Below, in pieces: positions 51,450 to 59,681 of a DNA stretch of 64,000 bases. The notes beneath the pieces are model-generated. The model saw nothing but the letters and a program-made list of their open reading frames with translations. It was not told the DNA's origin and ran no database searches. Made by a program: the position numbers and the translations under genes. Positions within the stretch are counted from its first letter, which is position 1. Each line of letters opens with the position of its first letter. Location: assembly GCA_910576205.1 (NCBI GenBank), contig CAJTHL010000003.1:1-64000 (forward strand). Reading direction: 5' to 3'. The DNA comes from Clostridia bacterium (lineage in GTDB: Bacteria > Bacillota > Clostridia > Lachnospirales > Lachnospiraceae).

Positions 51450-51586
51450 GGGAGATGCGGTACTATAAAACAGCATCTGCCCGGACAAGGCGCGGAAGGA
51501 TTTCAAGGCGTGGGAACGGCTTGAAATTCTTCCAGTACAAGGGTCTTGGAAGGGGGGATGCGGTATTATAAATAGGAGATGCAAAA
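51450..51586 (+). repeat. GATGCGGTACT repeat, full copy with covarying hairpin before argB
   Basis: Starts directly at the argJ stop (GGGGAGATGCGGTACTATAA). Hairpin arms are 51494-51507 (GGAAGGATTTCAAG) and 51520-51533 (CTTGAAATTCTTCC) with a 12-nt loop. Compared with the copy at 11062, both arms have changed (TTTTCAG/CTGAAAA to TTTCAAG/CTTGAAA) so that pairing is kept. It ends GGATGCGGTATTATAAATAGGAG before ATG 51587, written here in two overlapping parts: GGATGCGGTATTATA and AAATAGGAG. Confidence 0.88.
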
Positions 51587-52492
51587 ATGAGCCAGAACAG
51601 GGATATGGAAAAATACATGGAGAAGGCGGAGGTCCTTATTGAGGCCCTTCCCTATATCCAGAGGTTTAACCGGAAGATCATCGTGGTAAAATACGGTGGC
51701 AGCGCCATGGTGGACGGGGAGCTGAAAAAGAACGTTATTAAGGATGTGACCCTCTTAAAGCTGGTGGGCTTCAAACCCATTATCGTACACGGAGGCGGCA
51801 AGGAGATCAGCCGCTGGGTGGGGAAGGTTGGCATGGAGCCCCGGTTTGTAAACGGGCTTCGGGTGACGGATAAGGAAACCATGGAGATTGCCGAGATGGT
51901 GTTAAACAAGGTCAACAAGGAGCTGGTGCAGCTGGTGCAGAGCCTGGGAGTCCGGGCCGTGGGCATCAGCGGCAAGGACGGGGGCCTTCTAAAGGTGGAG
52001 AAAAAGCTTTCCGACGGCCAGGATATCGGCTTTGTGGGTGAGATCAAAGAGGTGCAGCCAAAGGTGCTTTACGACCTGCTGGAAAAGGATTTTCTGCCCA
52101 TTGTGTGTCCGGTGGGCCTGGATGAGGGATTTGAGACCTACAATATCAACGCGGACGACGCGGCCTGTGCCATTGCCAGGGCGGTCAGCGCGGAAAAGCT
52201 GGCATTTCTGACGGATATTGAGGGCGTTTACCGGGATCCCAGGGATGCCTCCACACTGATTTCCGAGATTACGGTGTCGGAAGCCAGGGAATTGCTGGCA
52301 GGAGGCACCATTGGCGGCGGTATGCTGCCCAAGCTTCATAACTGTATTGACGCCATTGAGAATGGGGTGTCCCGGGTGCATATTATGGACGGACGCATGG
52401 CGCACAGCCTGCTTTTGGAGATATTTACCAATAAAGGAACGGGAACAGCTATACTTGGAGATAAGGAGAACAGATATTATGAAGAAGAATGA
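51587..52492 (+). CDS. argB: Acetylglutamate kinase
   Basis: 301 residues. Amino-acid kinase fold with [42 protein letters not shown] and [15 protein letters not shown]. It phosphorylates N-acetylglutamate with ATP. The N-terminal extension (about 25 residues before KYGGS) is the form that can be inhibited by arginine in hexameric enzymes; this is inferred. It overlaps argD by 14 bp. Confidence 0.97.
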   Translation: MSQNRDMEKYMEKAEVLIEALPYIQRFNRKIIVVKYGGSAMVDGELKKNVIKDVTLLKLVGFKPIIVHGGGKEISRWVGKVGMEPRFVNGLRVTDKETMEIAEMVLNKVNKELVQLVQSLGVRAVGISGKDGGLLKVEKKLSDGQDIGFVGEIKEVQPKVLYDLLEKDFLPIVCPVGLDEGFETYNINADDAACAIARAVSAEKLAFLTDIEGVYRDPRDASTLISEITVSEARELLAGGTIGGGMLPKLHNCIDAIENGVSRVHIMDGRMAHSLLLEIFTNKGTGTAILGDKENRYYEEE

Positions 52493-53678
52493 AATCCGTC
52501 AGGAGGCGGAGCAGGTAATCCTTCATACCTACAACCGGTATCCGGTGGTGCTGGATAAGGGAGAGGGCGTTTACCTGTATGATATAGAGGGAAAAAAATA
52601 CCTGGATTTTGCGGCGGGCATTGCGGTGCAGGCCCTGGGCTACCATTATGCGGGGTATGATGAGGCATTAAAGGAACAGATTGACAAACTGACGCACATT
52701 TCCAACCTGTATTACAGCGTGCCCATGGAGGAGGCTGCAGCCAAGTTGATTAAGGCCAGCGGCATGAGCAAGGTCTTTTTCACCAACAGCGGCACAGAGG
52801 CCATAGAGGGGGCTCTGAAAGCAGCCCGCAGGTATTCCTACAATAAATATGGGGAGGGACGCCATGAGATCATTGCCATGGAGCACTCCTTTCACGGGAG
52901 GAGTATGGGGGCTTTGTCCGTCACCGGCACGGAGAAATACCAGGTTCCCTTCCGGCCCCTTGTGGGAGGCGTGCGCTTTGCCGCGTACAATGATCTGGAA
53001 AGCGTAAAGGAGCAGCTCTCCCGTAAGACCTGCGCCATTATCCTGGAGACGGTACAGGGGGAGGGCGGCATTTACCCGGCCACCAGGGAATTCTTAGAGG
53101 GTATCCGCACCCTCTGCCAGGAGCAGGATCTGGTGCTGATCCTGGACGAGATTCAGTGCGGCATGGGACGGACCGGGTACATGTTTGCCTGGCAGGAATA
53201 CGGTGTGGAGCCGGATATCATGACCTGTGCCAAAGCTCTTGGCTGCGGCGTGCCTGTGGGGGCTTTTGTGTTAAACGAAAGGCTGGCCGGCGCTTCCCTG
53301 GCGCCTGGGGATCACGGAACCACCTATGGCGGGAATCCTTTTGTGTGCGGGGCTGTAAGCAAAGTGCTGGATATTTTTGAAAAAGATAACATCGTGGCCC
53401 ATGTCGGGGAAATCTCCGCTTATCTTACGGAAAAGCTTGACGCTCTTGTAGAGGAATACGACTGCATTGCCGGCCGCAGGGGGAAGGGACTTATCCAGGG
53501 GCTGGTAATTCAGGGTAGACCTGTGGCCGAAATTGTGCTAAAATCGTTGGAGGAAGGTCTGATCGTCATTACGGCGGGGTCTGATGTGCTCAGGCTTGTA
53601 CCGCCTCTGGTGATAGAGCGGGAGCATGTGGATGAAATGCTGGAGAAACTTAAGAGGGCTCTGGATGCGGTACTGTAG
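52479..53678 (+). CDS. argD: Acetylornithine aminotransferase
   Basis: 399 residues from ATG 52479 ([20 protein letters not shown]), AAGGAGAA upstream; the longer frame from 52311 lies within argB. Class III PLP enzyme: [44 protein letters not shown] and the Schiff-base Lys in [11 protein letters not shown] (near 253). It converts N-acetylglutamate semialdehyde to N-acetylornithine with glutamate. The last codons (GATGCGGTACTG, residues DAVL before TAG) are the core of the dispersed repeat, so the repeat has become part of the coding end. Confidence 0.96.
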   Translation: MKKNEIRQEAEQVILHTYNRYPVVLDKGEGVYLYDIEGKKYLDFAAGIAVQALGYHYAGYDEALKEQIDKLTHISNLYYSVPMEEAAAKLIKASGMSKVFFTNSGTEAIEGALKAARRYSYNKYGEGRHEIIAMEHSFHGRSMGALSVTGTEKYQVPFRPLVGGVRFAAYNDLESVKEQLSRKTCAIILETVQGEGGIYPATREFLEGIRTLCQEQDLVLILDEIQCGMGRTGYMFAWQEYGVEPDIMTCAKALGCGVPVGAFVLNERLAGASLAPGDHGTTYGGNPFVCGAVSKVLDIFEKDNIVAHVGEISAYLTEKLDALVEEYDCIAGRRGKGLIQGLVIQGRPVAEIVLKSLEEGLIVITAGSDVLRLVPPLVIEREHVDEMLEKLKRALDAVL

Positions 53679-53735
53679 AAAACAGCATCTGCCCGGATGG
53701 GCGGATGGGGTATCGCAACTAAGAAAGGGTAAAAT
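53664..53735 (+). repeat. GATGCGGTACT repeat, short copy overlapping argD stop
   Basis: GGATGCGGTACTGTAGAAAA then CAGCATCTGCCCGGATGGGC. The core encodes the last residues and stop of argD. No hairpin is present. GAAAGG near 53726 is the ribosome binding site of the next gene. Confidence 0.75.
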
Positions 53736-55091
53736 ATGAGACATAGGATTTACCGCAGGGTGGTCATTAGTTTATGCGTGGTGCTTGCCCTTGTGTGGAT
53801 ATTCCGGGGAATGCCCCAGGGGCATGAAAAGGAGGAAAAGGCTGAAACAGAAGAGACGGAGGAGGAAGCTTTGACCCTCTGGTACACAGATGAAAGGCTG
53901 AATGCCTATCTGGTGGAAGCGGCAGCGGCTTTCCAGGCGGAAACCGGCGTGGAGGTGACCCTTCAGCTTGTCACGGCCGTGGACTACATAGAGCTTATTA
54001 ACCGGGCAAGTATTTCGGACTCCGGCGGGCCGGATCTCTTTATCACCTCCAGCGAGCTTCTGGACAAGGCGCGGCTTGCGGGCCTTACGGTGGAAAACGA
54101 CAGCTTTAAGGACCGGGAGCTTAAGGAGTTTTTTCCCCAGAAAGCCCTGGATGCGGCTACCTGCGGCGGGAAGCTTATGGCCTATCCCTTCTATTTTGAG
54201 ACCTGTTTTCTGCTGTATAACCGGAACTATGTGGACAACGCCCCGGCCAGTATCGACGAGATCCGGGAGTATTCCGACACCTTCGAGGCCACGGAGCGCA
54301 TGGAGAAGGTGGAAAATATTTTCAAGTGGAATGTGGCGGATATTTTTTATAATTTTTTCTTCATCGCCAATTATGTAAACCTTGGAGGGCCCACGGGAGA
54401 CGACCCGGCCCAGGTGGAGCTGACGGCGGAAGAGGTGGTAAGCTGTCTGGAATATTACCAGAGCCTGAACGCTTTCTTTGCCATTGACGCCGAGGAAGTG
54501 ACTACGGACGACGTGCTAAAGGAATTTATCGACGGAAAGACCATCTACACTATAGCCAAGACCGACGGCATCGCCCGGCTGGATGCGGCCATCGCAAACG
54601 GGGAGGTAGCGGAGATTCCCCAGGAAGAGACGGAGGAAGGTCAGGAAGAGGAGGAAGCCGGGGAAGAGGCCCAGGATACCGGGGAAACCGGACAGACGGA
54701 AGCTTTTTACGGCATCGCCAAGGTGCCGGACCTTACGGACCAGCTTCAGACAAAAGGTCTGTCCGTGACGAATTCCGTGGTGGTCAACGCCTACTCCGGC
54801 CACAGGGACAGGGCGAAGGAATTTGCCAGATACATCACCTACGAGAAGGTGGGAGATCTGTATGTCCAGGCAAATAAGATGCCGGTAAAGATCGGCGTCC
54901 AGTACGAGAATGACCAGATGCAGGTGCTTATCGACCAGTACGAGGATTCCGTGGAGGTGCCTAAGATTACAGAGCTGAGCAATTACTGGATCTGGATGGA
55001 AATTACCTTTGCGGATATCTGGAAGGGAAACGACGTGTACACGGAGATGCAGTCCATTGTGGAGCGGGTGCAGGCCCAGGTGGCGCAATAA
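53736..55091 (+). CDS. Membrane-anchored extracellular solute-binding protein, orphan
   Basis: 451 residues. The N-terminus RRVVISLCVVLALVWIFRGM is a membrane anchor without a lipobox. An acidic linker leads into a family 1 binding fold (ALTLWYTDERLNAYLVEAAA, GPDLFITSSELLDKARLAGL, YPFYFETCFLLYNRNYVDNA). A very acidic insertion (QEETEEGQEEEEAGEEAQDT, residues about 297-320) divides the C-terminal lobe. The end GNDVYTEMQSIVERVQAQ is normal. No ABC permease or ATPase is in the window, so it either serves a distant transporter or has a sensing or other role. Confidence 0.82.
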   Translation: MRHRIYRRVVISLCVVLALVWIFRGMPQGHEKEEKAETEETEEEALTLWYTDERLNAYLVEAAAAFQAETGVEVTLQLVTAVDYIELINRASISDSGGPDLFITSSELLDKARLAGLTVENDSFKDRELKEFFPQKALDAATCGGKLMAYPFYFETCFLLYNRNYVDNAPASIDEIREYSDTFEATERMEKVENIFKWNVADIFYNFFFIANYVNLGGPTGDDPAQVELTAEEVVSCLEYYQSLNAFFAIDAEEVTTDDVLKEFIDGKTIYTIAKTDGIARLDAAIANGEVAEIPQEETEEGQEEEEAGEEAQDTGETGQTEAFYGIAKVPDLTDQLQTKGLSVTNSVVVNAYSGHRDRAKEFARYITYEKVGDLYVQANKMPVKIGVQYENDQMQVLIDQYEDSVEVPKITELSNYWIWMEITFADIWKGNDVYTEMQSIVERVQAQVAQ

Positions 55092-55171
55092 ACAGAAAAT
55101 ATACTTGTAGAATAGGATTCCAATCATTGGGCAGACTAAGGGCAATTACTTAAATTCAGGAGGTCTGCTTG

Positions 55172-55603
55172 ATGATTGGAATTTTAATTGCCCTGCTTTC
55201 CGGGGCGCTTATGAGCATCCAGGGAGTTTTTAATACGGAGGTGACGGAACACACCAGCGTCTGGGTGTCGGCAAGCTGGGTGCAGTTTTCCGCCCTTGTC
55301 ACCTGCCTGGTTATATGGGCCCTGGCAGACAGGCAGAACCTGTTTTCGGTAGTGCAGGTACAGCCCCGGTATATGCTTCTTGGAGGCGTTATAGGCGCTT
55401 TTATTACATTTACCGTGATTCAGAGCATGGGCAGCCTGGGGCCGGCCAGGGCCGTGATGCTCATTGTCATTGCCCAGCTGATTGTGGCCTATGTGATCGA
55501 ACTTCTGGGACTGTTTGGCGTGGAGAAGGCGCCCTTTGAGTGGCGCAAGGTCATTGGGATGGCGGTAGCTATTGTGGGCGTAATTTTATTTAAGTGGGAG
55601 TAA
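55172..55603 (+). CDS. DMT-superfamily YdcZ/DUF606-type transporter subunit
   Basis: 143 residues, four or five membrane helices (IGILIALLSGALMSIQGVFN, GGVIGAFITFTVIQSMGSLG, AVMLIVIAQLIVAYVIELLG, GMAVAIVGVILF). YdcZ proteins are half-size drug/metabolite transporter-like proteins that work as dimers or with a second subunit. AGGAGG at 55158-55163 serves ATG 55172 (8 bp) better than TTG 55169. Substrate unknown. Confidence 0.85.
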   Translation: MIGILIALLSGALMSIQGVFNTEVTEHTSVWVSASWVQFSALVTCLVIWALADRQNLFSVVQVQPRYMLLGGVIGAFITFTVIQSMGSLGPARAVMLIVIAQLIVAYVIELLGLFGVEKAPFEWRKVIGMAVAIVGVILFKWE

Positions 55604-55682
55604 GAGGGCCCGGATTAAAGGCCTCCGGGGAAATGTACAAAGGCATTGGACCTGGCGTAATTATATTTGGGGTAAAAAACAG

Positions 55683-55711
55683 TTGTAATCTGGCAGAAAT
55701 TTCGTTACAAT
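55683..55711 (+). promoter_or_regulatory. Promoter of the ComEA-like/two-component/comEC run
   Basis: TTGTAA at 55683-55688, 17-bp spacer, TACAAT at 55706-55711. A small hairpin GCCTTTC/GAAAGGC follows in the leader (about 55734-55753), close to the ribosome binding site of the gene at 55761. Confidence 0.7.
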
Positions 55712-55760
55712 AGAATTATCTGGCGCAGAGGGGCCTTTCTGTCAGGAAAGGCAGGTACAG

Positions 55761-56597
55761 ATGAGAAGAAAAGAGAACGCCGGACGGCCAGGCGCCGGGC
55801 GGAAGATATTTCCGGGTATACTCCTTGGTGCAGTATGCCTGTTTTCTGCATGTAGCGGTAAGGAAACGGTGTTTACAGCCGGGGAGACGGCGGAATATGG
55901 AGAGGAATCCCCAAGGGAGGAATTTGCCGCCGGCTCTTTAAAAGAAGGGGCAGAGACAAAATACCAGGATGGAAACGCTTCCGGGGAACCGGACAGCTCT
56001 GGAACAGCGGGAAATTCCCGGAACATAGAGGATTCTGGAAACAGTGACAGCTCCACGGGTGTCCAGGGTACAGGAAATGCCGAAGAAGAAAAAGCCCTCC
56101 TGGCAGTTTACGTCTGCGGCCAGGTAAACGTGCCTGGGGTCTACGAGCTGGAGAGGGGAGCCCGTATCGGAGACGCCGTTACTCTGGCCGGAGGCATGAA
56201 GGAGGAGGCTGCGGCGGACGCTTTGAATCTGGCCAGGCTTCTGGAGGACGGGCAGATGATACGGGTTCCTTCTATAGAAGAGATGGAGGAGGCCGGGGAA
56301 AAGCCGGTCATTGTATCCGGCGGGAAAGTCAAAGAGGAGACAGGCACAGCCGGGGAGGAAGCGGCGGGAAAAGGGAAGCCTGGCATATCCGGCTCAGACG
56401 CGGGAGGCTTGATTTCCTTGAACCAGGCCACAAAAGAGCAGCTGATGACTCTTCCCGGCATCGGGGAATCCAAGGCGGAGGCTATCCTAAGCTACCGTCA
56501 AGAGCAGGGCGGCTTTGAAAATGTGGAAGAGATTATGCGCATTTCCGGTATCAAGGAAGGCGTATATCTGAAAATAAAAGACAAAATAACGATTTGA
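55761..56597 (+). CDS. ComEA-like helix-hairpin-helix lipoprotein
   Basis: 278 residues. Signal peptide with lipobox FSAC (LGAVCLFSACSGKE, Cys near 31), a long Ser/Glu-rich linker, an SLBB domain (VYVCGQVNVPGVYELERGAR, about 112-175) and a C-terminal double HhH DNA-binding domain (SLNQATKEQLMTLPGIGESK, FENVEEIMRISGI). ComEA captures incoming DNA at the cell surface for ComEC. Most Firmicutes ComEA proteins are anchored by an N-terminal helix, so the lipid anchor here is notable. It lies 13 bp before the response regulator, with comEC 3.1 kb downstream in the same direction. Confidence 0.87.
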   Translation: MRRKENAGRPGAGRKIFPGILLGAVCLFSACSGKETVFTAGETAEYGEESPREEFAAGSLKEGAETKYQDGNASGEPDSSGTAGNSRNIEDSGNSDSSTGVQGTGNAEEEKALLAVYVCGQVNVPGVYELERGARIGDAVTLAGGMKEEAAADALNLARLLEDGQMIRVPSIEEMEEAGEKPVIVSGGKVKEETGTAGEEAAGKGKPGISGSDAGGLISLNQATKEQLMTLPGIGESKAEAILSYRQEQGGFENVEEIMRISGIKEGVYLKIKDKITI

Positions 56598-56610
56598 CAA
56601 GGGTGAGGAC

Positions 56611-57297
56611 ATGGCGAAGAAAGTTCTGGTAGTGGATGATGAGAAGCTTATCGTGAAAGGCTTACGTTTCAGCCTGGAGCAGGAAGGCATGGAGGTGGAC
56701 TGCGCGTACGATGGGGAGGAAGCCCTTAAGTTTGCCAGGGAAAAGGAGTATGATATGGTACTTCTGGACGTGATGCTTCCAAAGCTGGACGGATTTCAGG
56801 TCTGTCAGCAGATCCGGGAGTTTTCCGCCATGCCCATTCTGATGCTTACGGCAAAGGGGGAGGATATGGATAAGATTCTGGGCCTGGAATACGGGGCAGA
56901 CGATTATATCACCAAACCCTTTAACATCCTGGAGATCAAAGCCCGCATGAAGGCCATTATGCGGCGGACGACGCCCAAGGATATGAAAACCAGGGAGAGG
57001 CAGATGGAGATTTCGGACCTGCGTCTGGATCTGGAGAGCCGCCGCCTGTATATTGCGGGCAGGGAGATCAATCTGACGGCCAAAGAATTTGACCTGTTAG
57101 AGCTGATGGCGCTGAACCCGGGGAAGGTATACAGCAGGGAGAACCTCTTAAATATGGTCTGGGGCTATGAGTATCCCGGAGACGTGCGGACTGTGGACGT
57201 GCATATCCGAAGGCTCAGGGAAAAGATCGAGTCCAATCCCAGCGAGCCAAAATATGTTCACACCAAGTGGGGAGTGGGTTATTATTTTCAAGCATAA
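56611..57297 (+). CDS. OmpR-family response regulator (WalR/PhoP-like)
   Basis: 228 residues. Receiver with VDDEKLIVKGL, LLDVMLPKLDG (Asp near 53) and DDYITKPFN; DNA-binding winged helix with NLTAKEFDLLELMALNPGKV, LLNMVWGYEYPGDVRTVDVH and the RRLREKIE recognition helix, ending KWGVGYYFQA. It is of the WalR/PhoP/MtrA subgroup that controls cell envelope genes. The kinase starts 25 bp downstream or overlaps. Target sites were not identified. Confidence 0.94.
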   Translation: MAKKVLVVDDEKLIVKGLRFSLEQEGMEVDCAYDGEEALKFAREKEYDMVLLDVMLPKLDGFQVCQQIREFSAMPILMLTAKGEDMDKILGLEYGADDYITKPFNILEIKARMKAIMRRTTPKDMKTRERQMEISDLRLDLESRRLYIAGREINLTAKEFDLLELMALNPGKVYSRENLLNMVWGYEYPGDVRTVDVHIRRLREKIESNPSEPKYVHTKWGVGYYFQA

Positions 57298-57322
57298 GGT
57301 AATTACAGGCTATCTGAAGAGC

Positions 57323-58711
57323 ATGGGCTTTAGGGTTCTTTTGTGCCTTCTGGTGGCAGGGTTTCTCCCCATGCTGGCCATAAAGCAGGGGATTATGAGA
57401 ACCTATACTACCCGGGCCGTTGCGGTACGCAGCACGGAGGTGCAGAACCAGTGTAAGATCCTGTCCAATCAGCTTATCAGCAGCAATTATATGAGAAACC
57501 GCAATTCCCAGCTTGTGGCCGGGGAGCTGGAGCAGCTGGCCAACCTCTATGACGGAAGGATTCTGATTATTGACCAGGATTTCCGCATTATCAAGGATAC
57601 ATACGAGCTGGAGGAAAATAAGATCATGGTGGCGGAGGAAGTGGTAAAGTGCTTTAAGGGCGAGACCACCAGCCACCTGGCGGAGAACCGGTTTATTGAG
57701 ATCACCGTGCCTATTCAGGATACGGATTCCAAGGTGATTACCGGGGTGATTTTAATCAGTGTTTCCACAGACAGTATCCGGGACAACCGGGAGTACCTGG
57801 AGCACAATGCCAATATGGTTCTCACAGGCCTGGCGGTGCTTCTGGTGACGGCGTCCATCTTCTGTTCCTATATTCTGGTACGGCCTGTCCGCAATATGGG
57901 AGAGTATCTGGAACGGTTTTCCATGGGTCACGACGATGAGGATATGGATATTGCCAGCTACACGGAGACAAAGAAGATCTCCCAGGCCTTTAACCGCACC
58001 ATTACCCAGATGCGCGTGCTGGATGCGTCCAGGCAGGAATTTGTGTCTAACGTGTCCCACGAGCTTAAGACGCCTCTGACTTCCATGAAGGTGCTGGCGG
58101 ATTCCCTGCTTGTGCAGGAGGATGTGCCTACGGAGCTTTACAAGGAATTTATGGGGGATATCGCGGAGGAGATCGAGCGGGAGAACAAGATTATCACAGA
58201 CCTTCTGTCCCTGGTAAAGCTGGACAAGAAGGTGGCGGAGCTGAATATTGAGCAGGCAAATATCAACGACCTTCTGGAGCTGATTTTAAAGAGGCTGCGT
58301 CCCATTGCGGCCAGGAAAAACATTGAGGTGGTACTGGAGAGCTTTCGTTCCGTGACGGCGGCGGTGGACTCCGTGAAGCTGACGCTGGCCATAACGAATC
58401 TGGTGGAGAATGCCATCAAATATAACCGGGAGAACGGCTGGGTTCACGTGTCTTTGGACGCGGATCACAAGTTTTTCTATGTGAAGGTGATGGATTCGGG
58501 TATCGGTATTCCCGAGGAATCCAGACAGCAGATTTTTGAGCGGTTTTACCGGGTGGATAAATCCCACTCTAACGAGATCGACGGAACCGGTCTTGGACTT
58601 GCCATCACAAAGAGCGCCATTCTGCTTCACAGGGGCGCCATTAAGGTTTCCAGCGTCCTGGGGGAGGGAACGACCTTTTCCGTGCGGATTCCTTTGAACT
58701 ACACCTCGTAG
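57323..58711 (+). CDS. Sensor histidine kinase (WalK/PhoR/MtrB-like)
   Basis: 462 residues from ATG 57323 (MGFRVLLCLLVAGFLPMLAI); GAAGAG precedes it. An in-frame ATG at 57254 would overlap the regulator gene and add 23 residues. Two membrane helices frame an extracellular domain of about 150 residues, then HAMP, HisKA (VSNVSHELKTPLTSMKVLAD) and HATPase (NLVENAIKYNRE, DSGIGIPEES, GTGLGLAITKSAILLH). No PAS domain is evident. It should phosphorylate the regulator at 56611. Confidence 0.93.
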   Translation: MGFRVLLCLLVAGFLPMLAIKQGIMRTYTTRAVAVRSTEVQNQCKILSNQLISSNYMRNRNSQLVAGELEQLANLYDGRILIIDQDFRIIKDTYELEENKIMVAEEVVKCFKGETTSHLAENRFIEITVPIQDTDSKVITGVILISVSTDSIRDNREYLEHNANMVLTGLAVLLVTASIFCSYILVRPVRNMGEYLERFSMGHDDEDMDIASYTETKKISQAFNRTITQMRVLDASRQEFVSNVSHELKTPLTSMKVLADSLLVQEDVPTELYKEFMGDIAEEIERENKIITDLLSLVKLDKKVAELNIEQANINDLLELILKRLRPIAARKNIEVVLESFRSVTAAVDSVKLTLAITNLVENAIKYNRENGWVHVSLDADHKFFYVKVMDSGIGIPEESRQQIFERFYRVDKSHSNEIDGTGLGLAITKSAILLHRGAIKVSSVLGEGTTFSVRIPLNYTS

Positions 58712-58745
58712 CTATTCTTCCCCCACAGAGAAGGAGGGGACGGTT

Positions 58746-59681
58746 TTGAGAAAGAAATGGATATGCTTCCTCTGCCTTTTGCTTCTTTTGTGCCAGATTT
58801 CCGGCTGCAATAGAAGGGAGGAGACAGAAAATGAGGAAGCCGCGTATCAGATTTACTGTATCAGCAAGGACGGGACCGCCATTGTATCGGAGGGATTTAC
58901 CCCTGAAAATGACCAGGGGGACGCTCTGGTGGCGGAGCTTGTGGACGCGCTGACCAGAAACCCGGAAAATCCCGAGTACCGGCGGGCATTGCCGGACACG
59001 GTGACAATCTTAAATTATGCGTTGGAAAACAATCAGTTGTTTTTGTATTTTGACGGCAATTACCAGAAGCTTGACCGGGTGACGGAGGTCTTGTGCCGGG
59101 CTGCCATTGTGCGGACCGTCTGTCAGCATCCCCAGGTGGATTACGTGTCCTTTTTTGTAAATGAACAGTCCCTGCTGGACTCCAACCAGGTTCCCGTGGG
59201 GCTGATGAACGCGGAGCTTTTTATTGAGAACGCAGGAGATCAGATAAATACCTACAACAGTGTGACGCTGGATCTGTATTTTGCCAATGCCACCGGAGAT
59301 AAGCTGGTGAAGGAGCGGGATAACTTTAACTACAGCAGCAATATGTCCATGGAAAAGGTGGTGGTGGAGCAGCTTATCAAGGGGCCGGTGTCGGATCACG
59401 CGTACCCTTGTATTCCGGCGGAGACAAAGATACTGAGCATTACCACGAAGGACGGGATTTGTTATGTAAATCTGGACGAAGGCTTTATGGGACAGGGCTA
59501 TGACGTATCGGAGGCCGTACCGGTGTATTCCATTGTAAACTCCCTGCTGGAGCTTTCCAATGTTAATAAGGTGCAGATCCTGATTAACGGGGAGACGCCA
59601 AAGGTTTACCGGGAGAGTATCAGCCTGGAAACTATTTTTGAACGGAATTTCGATTTGATTGAGACGGAGGAAAATGAATAG
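58746..59681 (+). CDS. GerMN-domain lipoprotein (GerM/LpqB-like)
   Basis: 311 residues from TTG 58746; GGAGGGG lies 8 bp upstream and no ATG is nearby, so the non-ATG start is decided by the binding site. Signal peptide with lipobox ISGC (LLLLCQISGCNRRE). Two GerMN domains follow: about 55-150 (VAELVDALTRNPENPEYRRA) and about 175-290 (VVVEQLIKGPVSDHAYPCIP, GICYVNLDEGF). GerM is a spore/cell-wall lipoprotein in Bacillus. In actinobacteria LpqB, also with GerMN, is encoded after the MtrAB kinase pair and interacts with it. Position right after the kinase suggests a similar accessory role. Confidence 0.85.
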   Translation: MRKKWICFLCLLLLLCQISGCNRREETENEEAAYQIYCISKDGTAIVSEGFTPENDQGDALVAELVDALTRNPENPEYRRALPDTVTILNYALENNQLFLYFDGNYQKLDRVTEVLCRAAIVRTVCQHPQVDYVSFFVNEQSLLDSNQVPVGLMNAELFIENAGDQINTYNSVTLDLYFANATGDKLVKERDNFNYSSNMSMEKVVVEQLIKGPVSDHAYPCIPAETKILSITTKDGICYVNLDEGFMGQGYDVSEAVPVYSIVNSLLELSNVNKVQILINGETPKVYRESISLETIFERNFDLIETEENE

